A stretch of DNA of 42,458 nucleotides from Paradesertivirga sp036399495 (GCA_036399495.1 DASWMZ010000134.1:1-42458); one strand, 5' to 3'. Positions 15,944 through 24,602 are shown, counted from the first letter of the stretch. Numbers and translations: made by a program. Notes: a model not told the origin generated them from the letters alone.

Positions 15944-16468
15944 TAGACCACCAGCTCTAGTAATCCTTTCCTCACCCCATAAATATCACCACAGCTACTG
16001 TAAAGATATTCTTCTTCCTTTTCTACTAACCCTGCACGTACCGGATTAAGATGAACGTAGTTTAATTTTGTATCAAAGAACTCCTGCGAGAAAATCTCTT
16101 CACCATGATAACCTTCTTCCCAAAACCAAATTTTGTCTTCCTTCTTCAGAAGCCAGAGTAACCACTCTTTCCTGCTTTCTCTTGGATTGGATTTAATCGC
16201 TTCGAAGATTTTTTTCGCGGTATATTTCTTGAAATCTCGAATGATATCACTAAGGCTTTCCTTGTTACTGCTTACAATCATATGCATGTGGTTGCTCATT
16301 AGAACCCAGGCATGAACTTGTAAGCCTTTTGTTGATTCGCAAAACCGAATGCTTTCGAGCAAGATTTCGATTTATTTTTTTTTTCGTAAACACGTCTGCC
16401 CACTGATGTACAGTGCAGGTAATGAAGTATTGGCCTTGTTGATTTTTGATGGTGTAGGTAGATACCAT
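15943..16468 (-). pseudogene. RAYT: REP-associated tyrosine transposase (Y1_Tnp), frameshifted
   Basis: RAYTs are single-copy IS200/IS605-like HUH enzymes that act on REP hairpins. The N-terminal part is read from ATG 16468 (MVSTYTIKNQQGQYFITCTV) and the rest in another frame from about 16370. The latter contains the HUH motif in VLMSNHMHMI, the region SDIIRDFKKYTAKKI (typical of RAYTs) and the conserved end YVHLNPVRAGLVEKEEEYLYSS. The join needs a +1 shift near 16376-16385, just after an A10 run; the receiving frame has TAA directly at the run, so simple slippage in the run cannot restore it. The gene is thus broken or was sequenced with an indel. It has inverted REP-like elements on both sides. 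Confidence 0.9.
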
Positions 16469-16493
16469 ATTCGAATATGAGAAATTTTAGAAC

Positions 16494-16550
16494 GGGGATT
16501 ACAAATCCCTTTGTATCTGGAGTTCGACATGACTGCGGAACATGTCGAAC
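16494..16550 (-). repeat. REP-like two-hairpin element, 5' side of RAYT
   Basis: GGGATT-acaa-ATCCC, TTTGTATCTGGA, then GTTCGACATG, loop actgcggaa, CATGTCGAAC. Same element as 12897-12954 and inverted relative to 15884-15943. It lies 26 bp before the RAYT start codon. Confidence 0.85.
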
Positions 16551-16591
16551 AGCGGGAAGGCAACACCGATACGAACACGGAGCAAATTAAC

Positions 16592-16871
16592 CTAATTACA
16601 AGGGTGGTTGAAATTAAAACGACCTCGGCTGCTATTTATCGCACTAATTCTGCCTTGGTCATCACGCACATATTCAATGGTTAATTCATGACGAGGCGGC
16701 CCGAAACTAAATACCTTGCTCGTCGTAATTGGGAGGTTTCTAGGTTCCTTTCCATAATATTGGCTTAAAAACCCGTTGGTGTGAGATATTGGATATGGGG
16801 AGTTATTTGCCAAGCGCTGGTAGGGCTCATTTGAATAGGTAATACTGTCGTCCGGTGAATGAACGTAGCGA
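16592..16871 (-). pseudogene. 3' remnant of a lipoprotein-like gene
   Basis: The open frame ends with ELTIEYVRDDQGRISAINSS preceded by GFLSQYYGKEPRNLP, a layout like the C-terminus of Bacteroidota lipoproteins with RHS/YD-like strands (DUF4595-type in general look). Upstream, this frame runs into the TfoX gene, so no start or signal peptide belongs to it. I read it as a fragment left by a deletion. The exact family is uncertain. Confidence 0.4.
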
Positions 16872-17225
16872 TTAGCTTTTCTTTTGCTTCTTTGAAGATT
16901 TCGCCCTGGGGTTAAATTCAAGGCAAAGGTTAATCCAATATTCGAAGTCGGCATTCTTTTTCAAACCGAGTGGCTCCACATAGCAATATCCCTTAAGTTC
17001 TTTGCCTTTCATTACCATTGGTAGAAATCCGGGCCTTTCGGCGATGTCTTGGGTGATGTCTGGATCAAAACGACACATGAGGTTTTCTTCACTCACGCTG
17101 ATGCACATCTTGCCGTTGATCAGGAAAGCAAGTCCACGAAACATTTCCTTTTCTTCAACTTCAAGTTCGGAGAACTGCAGCAAATGTTCTCTTATCCGGT
17201 TGGCAAGTTGTGTGTCGTAAGCCAT
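16872..17225 (-). CDS. TfoX N-terminal domain protein
   Basis: 117 residues, a stand-alone TfoX-N (Sxy-like) domain. The typical features are MAYDTQLANRIREHL, the acidic helix and then EKEMFRGLAFLINGKMCISV with conserved Phe-Gly-like hydrophobics, followed by GYCYVEPLGLKKNADFEYWI. The tail is basic (AKSSKKQKKS). In gammaproteobacteria TfoX regulates competence; stand-alone TfoX-N proteins in Bacteroidota have no known role. It begins 17225 with ATG and is alone on the minus strand. Confidence 0.88.
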   Translation of the reverse strand: MAYDTQLANRIREHLLQFSELEVEEKEMFRGLAFLINGKMCISVSEENLMCRFDPDITQDIAERPGFLPMVMKGKELKGYCYVEPLGLKKNADFEYWINLCLEFNPRAKSSKKQKKS

Positions 17226-17428
17226 GGTGATATCAATTTAGCTGTTTCTTGATAGTTGCTTCTTGCTCCAACTTAAAGAAAGAATATACTTTGGCCTCGA
17301 ACTACAGCACTTTAATATAGATCGACAATCCGTCTGGAGGAGTTGAAGTTTGCAGACTTCCAGTGAATTCGTAATTTATGCACAAATACACCATCGGCCG
17401 TAACAAAATTACGTCTTACTCTAGATAC

Positions 17429-17866
17429 TTATTCACTTCCGCGATCGGCAGAAAACATCTTTACCATATCATCCAAAATACCCTTGCTGTAACCAATACG
17501 GTTTGCATATTCAAGGCACAAAGCGTATTCGCGGTCATGAACTTCTCCATCCTGCGTCATCATTTGCACTAAGGTTTGCAGTTCTAAAGTTTTTTGTATG
17601 CCCTCTTCCGGAATTATAAAAGACAGAGCAGCAAGGTTATCTACCATAGGCATTACTTCCTCCCTTGTGAGGCCTAGCCGATTACCAATAGTTAATAACA
17701 AGTTGCTTTCGTCATGGTCCAGAACCTTATCTGCTGCAGCAAGCAATACCAGATTCTGAAAAAAGGCCATTTTCTTTTGCGGAGTATTTAGCACCCCTTC
17801 GAGTGATGGTGTTGTTTGCATAAGCTTTCTCTTAACAATCTCTAATTCGTCAAAAGGTTTGGGCAT
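17429..17866 (-). CDS. TerB-like domain protein
   Basis: 145 residues, all alpha. Two similar acidic motifs stand about 65 residues apart: LAAADKVLDHDESNLLLTI and MTQDGEVHDREYALCLEYA. These match the D-G-x-(I/V)-x-x-x-E pattern of the TerB/DUF533 fold, where acidic side chains bind metal. The function in this context is unknown; TerB-fold proteins are linked to tellurite resistance, stress and phage resistance in some bacteria. A bidirectional terminator-like hairpin lies 43 bp upstream (17909-17941). Confidence 0.75.
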   Translation of the reverse strand: MPKPFDELEIVKRKLMQTTPSLEGVLNTPQKKMAFFQNLVLLAAADKVLDHDESNLLLTIGNRLGLTREEVMPMVDNLAALSFIIPEEGIQKTLELQTLVQMMTQDGEVHDREYALCLEYANRIGYSKGILDDMVKMFSADRGSE

Positions 17867-17908
17867 TTTTAAATTTCAGAGACTATAAGCGGCACCTTGT
17901 GATATTGT

Positions 17909-17941
17909 CTTTTTTATCACTTTGAAAAGTGATGAAAAAAG
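17909..17941. terminator. Bidirectional terminator-like hairpin
   Basis: CTTTTTT, ATCACTTT, ga, AAAGTGAT, g, AAAAAAG: an 8-bp stem with T/A tracts on both sides. On the minus strand it would end transcripts from the beta-helix gene about 220 bp after its stop and insulate the TerB-like gene. Confidence 0.65.
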
Positions 17942-18094
17942 CAAGAGTAGGCAAGTGAAAGATGTCCGAATATCTGTTTTCCCGTTGTTGGTGCCCCAAC
18001 AACAACTGCTTTTCAATATAAAATATTATTTTGAAGCGTGAATTGGATTCTACGTATTTCTATACTGCCACTATTCTGAACTTATTTGATGGAA

Positions 18095-18117
18095 GGTCCG
18101 AGCGGCACGCTCGAACC
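18095..18117. repeat. Short palindrome after the beta-helix gene
   Basis: GGTCCGAGC, ggcac, GCTCGAACC: 9-bp arms with one mismatch. Similar in flavour to the hairpin at 9245-9280 (both use GGTTCGAG-like arms). It may be a transcript-end or REP-like structure. Confidence 0.4.
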
Positions 18118-18161
18118 AGAAAGGAATGTTTGTGTTTAACGAACATGCTCATTTCATCATT

Positions 18162-20087
18162 CTATCTTAAAAAAATCTTTTCTTGAGACGGTATTTGTTT
18201 AAATGGACCAGGTATTGTTGTTTCTCCGGTTCGTTTTTTGCCAAAAAAATCGTCATTGAGGTAAAGTAAAAAGGGAACATTGAAAACTTTGTTTACAGAT
18301 TTCCACTCAAAGTACCGGTTTGTCGGAAAGTAATTTATATCGGCATTAATCTCCTTGCTATTGGTATCGTAGCCAAGCTGTTTTGAAACGAATATTTCTT
18401 TGCCAAATTTACTTGAATTGGTATTTTTCAGCGAGAAATCAATACGTGGTTCACGCGTGGTAACATACAAGTTATAATCAACAGTACTTCCAGCATTTTC
18501 CATAATGACCATGGGTTTACCGGCATTAACAATCAGATTATTCTTAATAATATGTTTTTGAGACATTAATAGTTGTCCATTCAACCTTCGGTCTGATCTT
18601 TCGAACGTTTCGATAGGCGAACCTGATATGTTTCCGAGAAGGTTATGCACAATAATCAATTCGCTGCTGTAATGTCCGCAAACACCTTCACCATCAACCT
18701 CCCAAATTACGTTGTTGTCGACCATATTGGGCAACCTTGAGGCTTCCACATAGATGGCTCCCTGGATGGTTTGTATATTGTGAATGTTATTGGCACTGAC
18801 CCGACTATACTGGTTGTCCCAATCCATCCAAATAGCATGACCGGCTTTCATGTTGTATATGTGATTGTTTCGCACAACGGTCTTGAAACAACTAAGTAGC
18901 TTTATCCCGGCTGTTTCGTAATATTCTTCGCCGTCCTGCCAGCAACAATCGTGTACGGTATTATTTTCTACAATGCATTCTCTTACTTTATAACTTCTCA
19001 TTCCCGCTGTTCCGCAATCGTATATAGTATTATTTCGTACAATCATCGCTCCTGTTCTTTCATTTATCCCTGGTCTTGGTTTTTTGTTCAGCGGATTGGG
19101 ATCTTTCGGCTCAAAAGCCAAATTGCCGAATTCAAGACCGGCAGAATTGATGTGCCTTATGGTGTTGTTTTCAATAATCCAGTGATGACCTCCCATGGCG
19201 TTGACTGCTCCATAGCTAGTTCTTAAAAAACCATTGGCGCAATGTTGAAACGTGATACCCGAAAGATGGATATATCCGAAATTTACATCAACAGGTTTTA
19301 ATAAATGGCTGTTGACAGTTACCTCAAAAACCTCGTTGTTGGGGTCCTTATCTTCGAAAGGGTGAATAAAAATCGTCTTTCCATCTTTTGCAACACAGTA
19401 TGAGCCCGGCAAGCGAGTCAAATCGCCATGGTTAAGTAACTGAACCAAACGCTTTCCATTCTGAAAAATTAACCCCCGGGGCGTTGTGAACGGAGCCATG
19501 TTTTTTACACCCTCTGCCCATGGCATCATGCTATATTCAAACGGCTGAATATTTGGCAATTGAAAAGGATAATAACCATTTTCGAACAGTGTACTGTCGA
19601 GTTGCGTGTGCCAAATTTTTCTTGAACGCGAATTGATAAATGAACCCATTTCGGCTTCAAATTTTTCTCTTTCATAATAGCCCAGTTCGCGTACCCATTT
19701 GGTATTTACTATCTTCGAGCCGCTAACGATTACTTCTTCACCTTGTGCGGCTTCAATAGAAATCATTTTATTAGGAGCAGTGCCTTGGTTTCGAAGCAAA
19801 ACCATTTCGCGATAAACGCCTGCATGAATAAGTACCCGTTCGCCTGCCTTCACTAATTCGACAGCCTTGTTTATGGTTAGTAATGGACTGTTTTCTGTGC
19901 CCCGGTTTTTGTCCGAAGCATTCGGGTGTTTTTGATTTACTACATACGTTTTGGAATAAACGGTAGTATTTTCCCATCCTTTATAACTATTCCAGTCAAA
20001 ATTTCTGTTAATTTCTTTAGAGTTTTGGGCGTTTCCGGCATAAGAAACAACAAGCGTAAATAATAACAACTTGGTTTTTAGCTTCAT
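18162..20087 (-). CDS. Secreted right-handed beta-helix protein (polysaccharide-lyase-like)
   Basis: 641 residues with signal peptide (MKLKTKLLLFTLVVSYAGNA). The N-terminus of the mature part has the DUF1565/pectate-lyase-like opening HPNASDKNRGTENSPLLTIN and GERVLIHAGVYREMV. A series of parallel beta-helix coils with Asn ladders follows (IVRNNTIYDCG, IVENNTVHDC, VVRNNHIYNM, IIKNNLIVNAG) over about residues 290-560. Such proteins in Bacteroidota are often polysaccharide lyases or glycosidases acting on uronates or host glycans; I see no decisive catalytic pattern. It has no SusCD neighbours and is likely monocistronic. Confidence 0.82.
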   Translation of the reverse strand: MKLKTKLLLFTLVVSYAGNAQNSKEINRNFDWNSYKGWENTTVYSKTYVVNQKHPNASDKNRGTENSPLLTINKAVELVKAGERVLIHAGVYREMVLLRNQGTAPNKMISIEAAQGEEVIVSGSKIVNTKWVRELGYYEREKFEAEMGSFINSRSRKIWHTQLDSTLFENGYYPFQLPNIQPFEYSMMPWAEGVKNMAPFTTPRGLIFQNGKRLVQLLNHGDLTRLPGSYCVAKDGKTIFIHPFEDKDPNNEVFEVTVNSHLLKPVDVNFGYIHLSGITFQHCANGFLRTSYGAVNAMGGHHWIIENNTIRHINSAGLEFGNLAFEPKDPNPLNKKPRPGINERTGAMIVRNNTIYDCGTAGMRSYKVRECIVENNTVHDCCWQDGEEYYETAGIKLLSCFKTVVRNNHIYNMKAGHAIWMDWDNQYSRVSANNIHNIQTIQGAIYVEASRLPNMVDNNVIWEVDGEGVCGHYSSELIIVHNLLGNISGSPIETFERSDRRLNGQLLMSQKHIIKNNLIVNAGKPMVIMENAGSTVDYNLYVTTREPRIDFSLKNTNSSKFGKEIFVSKQLGYDTNSKEINADINYFPTNRYFEWKSVNKVFNVPFLLYLNDDFFGKKRTGETTIPGPFKQIPSQEKIFLR

Positions 20088-20276
20088 TTTTATGTGTTTA
20101 GACTATTAGTTTATTCGACTTCTCTGTACTCGAGACTGAAAGTCATTTTCGAGCAATACGTGTGCCCAATTTCCTCTAAAATAAGTTTTTGGTCGTGAAT
20201 ACGAAACGTAAACTTTCGCTCCGCCTTTGCTGAGCTGTTACCAACAAAACTACTAACTGTTATAATGCGTCACTTC

Positions 20277-20340
20277 TTCTGGTTTAAGAGTTCAGCGCAG
20301 CGCTCTTAAATCCTCTTTGAACATCAGGACTCTGTCAGGA
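20277..20340 (+). repeat. R3 interspersed repeat, copy 2
   Basis: TTCTGGTTTAAGAGTTCAGC, GCAGCGCTCTTAAA, TCCTCTTTGAACATCAGGAC and TCTGTCAGGA. The first part pairs TTTAAGAG with CTCTTAAA. Same orientation as the 13726 copy. It stands directly before R2 copy 3. Confidence 0.75.
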
Positions 20341-20354
20341 GATGAATAACCCGG

Positions 20355-20517
20355 AGAGAATTTGGAAAAGCAAGGATACGCCTCTGTAGCAAATGAAGCC
20401 CTGCTGTACACTGCAAATCCTCACCCGAAGAAGAATCGGGTTGCGGGTTTTTCGTTTCCATCAGGTTTAGGGGGTTGGGGTGGGGGCGTTGTGGTTAAGA
20501 AAGCATAATTGCGCTAA
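20355..20517 (+). repeat. R2 interspersed repeat, copy 3
   Basis: GCAAATGAAGCCCTGCTGTA, CAAATCCTCACCCGAAGAAG, hairpin ACCCG-aagaagaat-CGGGT, GTTGCGGGTTTTTCG, CCATCAGGTTTAGGG and right end AGCATAATTGCGCTAAACT. With R3 copy 2 it accounts for most of the 441-bp region between the beta-helix gene and the next gene. Confidence 0.8.
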
Positions 20518-20528
20518 ACTGAGTACTG

Positions 20529-20903
20529 TTACGGCTGTGAGTACGAGTAATTGATCTTTAAGGTTTTTACCAAAAAGTCATACTGAGTTGAGGTTAATTC
20601 CTCCAAATCCTCAGGGTAGAGGGTTTCGTTTTTTAGACGTAATAAGTTAAATGTGTTTCGATAATTCGCAGTATCTATAATCAACATCACAGAATCATTT
20701 CCACGGATTTCGATTACTTCGCGAACCAAATGTAAAGAGCCGCCGTCTTTGTCCATCTGGACTAATCTGCGCGCCGGTTGCGAATCATCTTTAATTACGT
20801 ATAAATTTCTAACCAAGTTTCTCTTGTACTGGATATAATCGTAACAGCCAGAACAAATGAAAATCAAAAAGATTCCCACTAAAAAACTTGTTAGTCTTAA
20901 CAT
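20529..20903 (-). CDS. Small lipoprotein, function unknown
   Basis: 124 residues with a lipoprotein signal peptide (SFLVGIFLIFICSGC, lipidated Cys at about residue 20). The mature part is mixed alpha/beta with a KRNLVRNLYVIKDDSQ segment and no recognised domain. It is the last gene on the minus strand of the group 20529-21946; its start is 42 bp after the stop of the zinc-ribbon gene. Probably anchored in the periplasmic face of a membrane. Confidence 0.6.
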   Translation of the reverse strand: MLRLTSFLVGIFLIFICSGCYDYIQYKRNLVRNLYVIKDDSQPARRLVQMDKDGGSLHLVREVIEIRGNDSVMLIIDTANYRNTFNLLRLKNETLYPEDLEELTSTQYDFLVKTLKINYSYSQP

Positions 20904-20945
20904 TCTTACAATTTAAAAAAATACATTCAAGTTATTGGTGAATTA

Positions 20946-21251
20946 CTAAAAATAGAGCACACGCGACACGCGGGCGCTAGCGAGGGTTATTATCAATGTG
21001 GTGATCAACATATTAACAATTACATCAGTCACTTTATTACAAGAAGAACACCACCAATACTCCTTCTCTTCATCCTTCATAAACGACTCAGTTTTCCTCT
21101 TACACGCAGTACAGACTCTCTCCTTTGCTTCGTCTTCAAATGCCTGATAACAGCAACTGTAACATCCCCAAGCTGTGAGGTTGGGAAGATCCTCATTCAG
21201 ACTCCATGTAAAAGAATCTTCTTTACAATTCGGACATAATTGTGTTGCCAT
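20946..21251 (-). CDS. Small multi-zinc-ribbon protein
   Basis: 101 residues with four CxxC pairs: CPNC, CYSC, CTAC and CSSC, spaced as two zinc ribbons. The C-terminus is hydrophobic (VNMLITTLIITLASARV), a possible membrane anchor. It may bind nucleic acid or a protein. The start is 8 bp after the stop of the upstream gene (21260-21946), so they are co-transcribed. No named family. Confidence 0.65.
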   Translation of the reverse strand: MATQLCPNCKEDSFTWSLNEDLPNLTAWGCYSCCYQAFEDEAKERVCTACKRKTESFMKDEEKEYWWCSSCNKVTDVIVNMLITTLIITLASARVSRVLYF

Positions 21252-21259
21252 AAAGAAAT

Positions 21260-21946
21260 TTACACTTTTATCTTCCTTCCCTCAATCTTTCCAGTATCCG
21301 AAAAGTTATCGTAGCACTTTCCTTCAACAACGGTAGCCCCGTGCAAATCAAAAAGGTCTCTTGTTAATACTTCTCCTCCAAATTGTATAGTGTGAATATT
21401 ACCGTCTTTGCATAAATAGAATGCAACCTTTTCCTCTATATCATGAAAGAAAACAAACTCTGGCCCCGCTGGGTGACAGCGTTCTATCCAGAAAGCTATA
21501 TCTATTAATTCACTTAAGTCGCTAATAGTTATTTCAAAAGCTTCCTTATAAGTAATATCGCCGGTGATCTTTTCAAACTTTTTGAATGCCTTTTGTAAGG
21601 GAGGGTATTTGTTATCTAAATCGGCAACGAATTGCTGGTTATAGTGAGCTATAACGATCATCTTAGAAATACCAATCTTGGTTAAAAGCTTGGTAAGCTT
21701 ATCAGACAATATCCTTGTAAAAGTATTTATGTCGCTGTGATCGATTGAAATTACAGAGTAGGTTTTTTTGACCTTCTTTGCAGGAATATCTTTTGCATCA
21801 AAGAGCTTTATATATTCAACTTTGTCTTCTTGGCTTTCGAAGTAATCGTCATCATCATCAAAGAATGCTTTTTGCATTTCAGTGATTTCTGAAGTAATGT
21901 TTTTATAGGTTTCGAATACTGACTGTCTTGTAATCAGGCTTATCAT
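21260..21946 (-). CDS. Hypothetical acidic protein in the defence-like island
   Basis: 228 residues, soluble, with an acidic DDDDD stretch near residue 30. Segments resembling alternating beta-alpha (KKTYSVISIDHSDINTFTRI, GISKMIVIAHYNQQFVADL) suggest a globular fold, but I recognise no family. It starts the small unit with the zinc-ribbon gene. Lower G+C than the flanking chromosomal genes and its position at the edge of the island suggest acquisition with it; this is inference. Confidence 0.5.
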   Translation of the reverse strand: MISLITRQSVFETYKNITSEITEMQKAFFDDDDDYFESQEDKVEYIKLFDAKDIPAKKVKKTYSVISIDHSDINTFTRILSDKLTKLLTKIGISKMIVIAHYNQQFVADLDNKYPPLQKAFKKFEKITGDITYKEAFEITISDLSELIDIAFWIERCHPAGPEFVFFHDIEEKVAFYLCKDGNIHTIQFGGEVLTRDLFDLHGATVVEGKCYDNFSDTGKIEGRKIKV

Positions 21947-21981
21947 GGTTTGAAAGTTACAAACTTTCTTTTATTGAGAAA

Positions 21982-22023
21982 GCTTAAGTTAGGCTCCGCA
22001 CGAGTCAATGCTTAAACTTAAGC
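21982..22023. repeat. Inverted repeat between hypothetical genes
   Basis: Perfect 9-bp arms GCTTAAGTT and AACTTAAGC with a 24-nt spacer containing GGCTCCGCACGAG. It lies upstream of the 21946 start on the minus strand, where it could be an operator or a terminator relic of the upstream unit. Confidence 0.45.
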
Positions 22024-22173
22024 TAGTCAGGGGGCCTAGGAACTCTTAGATTTACAGTTGGAATTTACTTTAAGGAAGAAAATTAAGTATTCATTAGCTA
22101 TTCACAAGCCATGGAGGCGATATTCTAAATCCCTGTTGGTTTGATGTAATATCTTGGTAATAAGATCTACCTT

Positions 22174-22641
22174 TTAGATCTTTGAATTTAGCATGCCAAA
22201 GTGAATATCTCCATAAGAATAATAAAATCCAAAGTTTGTATCCAATTCAATTTCTTTCGAAAACGACCCATCAAAATACTGGTAAAATGACTGCATCATT
22301 TCTTGCTCAACAATATGTAAATGATTTATGTCATTGATAATAATTTCAAAATTAGTCCCAGGATTTTCCGGTTCGTATAGCTTTATAGAATTTGACAATC
22401 TAGCCTGACTATAAGGCAATAACTCAATTTTAAAAGCAGGCATGATTTCTCTTCGATGTTTCTCCATCGACAACCGATTTACTTCCTTCTGTTGCTTGTT
22501 AGTTTCGTTTTGTTGTTGGTTAATTTCAACCTGAAGCCCCAAAGTTGTAGATAGAATAAACAGTGTGGTAACTGCTAGTATTAAGCTAGCTATTGCAATT
22601 GCAATACTAATTATTTCGTATAGGGTCATTGATTTCCACAA
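22174..22641 (-). CDS. Small membrane-anchored coiled-coil protein next to AbiC-like gene
   Basis: 155 residues. One transmembrane helix (about residues 8-32) is followed by a Gln/Asn-rich helix (EINQQQNETNKQQKEVNRLS) likely to form a coiled coil, then a mixed domain with no recognised family. Its start is 6 bp after the stop of the AbiC-like gene, so the two are translated together and probably interact at the membrane. The ATG at 22629 is an alternative start. A hairpin AAGATCTA-TAGATCTT overlaps the stop codon. Confidence 0.6.
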   Translation of the reverse strand: MWKSMTLYEIISIAIAIASLILAVTTLFILSTTLGLQVEINQQQNETNKQQKEVNRLSMEKHRREIMPAFKIELLPYSQARLSNSIKLYEPENPGTNFEIIINDINHLHIVEQEMMQSFYQYFDGSFSKEIELDTNFGFYYSYGDIHFGMLNSKI

Positions 22642-22647
22642 CTCTTG

Positions 22648-23760
22648 TTAATCAAAAACATATTTTAAATGCTCAAATCTGCATTGTGTAAAATAGGTGG
22701 CTTTCTTTGAAAATAAATTATTTAGTTTTCTTCTCCGTTTACTATCCTTTTCACCATCAAATGTTAGCTCTGGATAAAAATCTTTTATTTTGATATCTGG
22801 AACAAACTCATTGGTTACGTTTCTTATAATGTCATATTTAGTAATTAAACATTTATACTTCCAGTAATCCTTCCAAGTGCATTCTCTTATTCTTTCATTA
22901 TACGATACTGATAATTCCCACGGTCGCCCGAGTTCACTAATACTGTTGAAAAAAAGTAACGTCTGCTCATAAGTAGATAGCTGCGCCCTAATAATTTTTG
23001 TGTACTCATACTTTTCTATATAAGACAAATCCTCATTATTATCTATATAATTAAACGTTTGAAACAAGTGCCTAAAATAATGGCCTAAGCGATATTGATG
23101 CCCACCAAAATACTTCACATTGTCCTTCTTATTAACAGCTTTACTCCATGCCGCGTATTTGTTTTCTTGCAAATTAATCACAGAGTTAATCAAATTTGAT
23201 TTGTATTTCCCTTTAAGTTTTTCTTTAAATGCTTGCACTCCTTCTGCGCTCATTCCATAAAAAACACTTAAGTAAGCTATGTTGTACTGATTTAACTTTA
23301 ATAAAGAAATCCCCTTGTGTTTCTCGTAATAATCAAGTTCATGATTTTTTAGCTCTTCAGAGATATAAATATCCTCAAGAGTTTTGATTAAAGGCTTAAT
23401 ATCATCAACCGCTTTTAAAACTTGTTTATGAATTTCTCTAAGCGCCTTATGACCCTCATAATATATTTCTGTTTTAGCTGCCGGACAGCGAAGCCTAGTT
23501 ATAGAAACATTATCGCGATGATACCTAATTAACTCGAATAAGCGATTCTCAAATTGAGTTCGATTAAAAGAGAATGATTGATGTTTTAGTGTATAATAAA
23601 TAAGAACAATACTTAAAAAAGAAAATATACCTGATATTGATGTCGCATAATCACTAATGGCTTCGAAATCTAATAGATTCCCATTGGGATGTTGTAATAT
23701 TAGTTGCGCTGTGAATGCAACGAATATGATAAAAGACACCCACAATATTAGCTTAATCAT
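22648..23760 (-). CDS. Putative phage abortive infection protein (AbiC-like, putAbiC)
   Basis: 370 residues. Two N-terminal transmembrane helices (about 4-23 and 38-60) are followed by the cytoplasmic region with FENRLFELIRYHRDNV and, later, YFRHLFQTFNYI and IIRAQLSTYEQTLLFFNSI. This arrangement matches the Pfam 'putative phage abortive infection protein' group as I recall it; the family is named after lactococcal AbiC. Members are thought to block phage growth by an unknown membrane-associated route. It lies 166 bp after the HerA-NurA unit and pairs with a small membrane protein gene. A separate promoter is possible. Confidence 0.7.
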   Translation of the reverse strand: MIKLILWVSFIIFVAFTAQLILQHPNGNLLDFEAISDYATSISGIFSFLSIVLIYYTLKHQSFSFNRTQFENRLFELIRYHRDNVSITRLRCPAAKTEIYYEGHKALREIHKQVLKAVDDIKPLIKTLEDIYISEELKNHELDYYEKHKGISLLKLNQYNIAYLSVFYGMSAEGVQAFKEKLKGKYKSNLINSVINLQENKYAAWSKAVNKKDNVKYFGGHQYRLGHYFRHLFQTFNYIDNNEDLSYIEKYEYTKIIRAQLSTYEQTLLFFNSISELGRPWELSVSYNERIRECTWKDYWKYKCLITKYDIIRNVTNEFVPDIKIKDFYPELTFDGEKDSKRRRKLNNLFSKKATYFTQCRFEHLKYVFD

Positions 23761-23926
23761 TGACTTGAAGTGTTACGTGCAGAAGTAAAATTAATAAAGA
23801 TATCTAAGTAGACTACGGCACAAGTCCAGCGCTAGAGATAGCCAGCATTTTACTTTGCATCAATGGACGGTAACTCTTCTGGAAAGTTCGAGAAGTTCAC
23901 CTGGGCAACCCCAATCTCAATGGCTG

Positions 23927-24601
23927 TTATCTTCTAAACCTTCTATACTTTATGTTATTAATTAATAATGAATCAAAATTGTCACGTTTTTTATTGGTCT
24001 CATCTCTTTGGTCAAGCCCGGAATAAAAATGGGCAAGTTGACTTAATGAAAAGATATTCTCAACTACTTTTATAATGATTAAAACGGAATAGGTCCCAAT
24101 AAAATTCAAAAAATAAAAAGCAAATGCATTAAACTTGTTCACTGCATCAATATCATCAAAAAAGTTATTCATTAAACTAAGCTGAGATTGTTCTTGAATA
24201 ATGATTATTAGATTATAGAAAAAAGCCGCTATTAGAGCTAATGCTTGTAACAAAACACAGAATCCAAATACACTGCTAGCCCTTTGAAATAAAGTTATTT
24301 TGACTGCAAATTTTCTAGAAAATCTTCCGATAAAGGAAGAAGAACCTAAACCAATTAATAATGCATAAGCACCAAGGTTAAATCCTAATAAGCTTGGCAA
24401 AACACTAGTATAAATATTGCAAAGTGCTTGAATCAATTTATAGAAATCAGCAGCCGAATAGTAACAAATAAGAGTTAACACTAGCGTTACAACGAGAGAT
24501 ATCCATAAATACGTGCCGTTGTATAATGCGCCTTTTGCATTATATATGCGAAGTAAAGTCTTTATATCACCTAAATGATTATTTCTTATAAAATCACTCA
24601 C
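23927..24601 (-). CDS. Four-helix membrane protein, last gene of HerA-NurA operon
   Basis: 224 residues with GTG start at 24601, which is 1 bp after the stop of the preceding gene, so coupling decides the start. About four transmembrane helices lie at 30-50, 60-85, 105-130 and 155-180, and the C-terminus is basic (KKRDNFDSLLINNIKYRRF). No family recognised. As the only polytopic product in the operon it could be a membrane-acting effector or anchor for the nuclease complex; this is inference. Confidence 0.65.
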   Translation of the reverse strand: MSDFIRNNHLGDIKTLLRIYNAKGALYNGTYLWISLVVTLVLTLICYYSAADFYKLIQALCNIYTSVLPSLLGFNLGAYALLIGLGSSSFIGRFSRKFAVKITLFQRASSVFGFCVLLQALALIAAFFYNLIIIIQEQSQLSLMNNFFDDIDAVNKFNAFAFYFLNFIGTYSVLIIIKVVENIFSLSQLAHFYSGLDQRDETNKKRDNFDSLLINNIKYRRFRR

Positions 24602-24602
24602 T

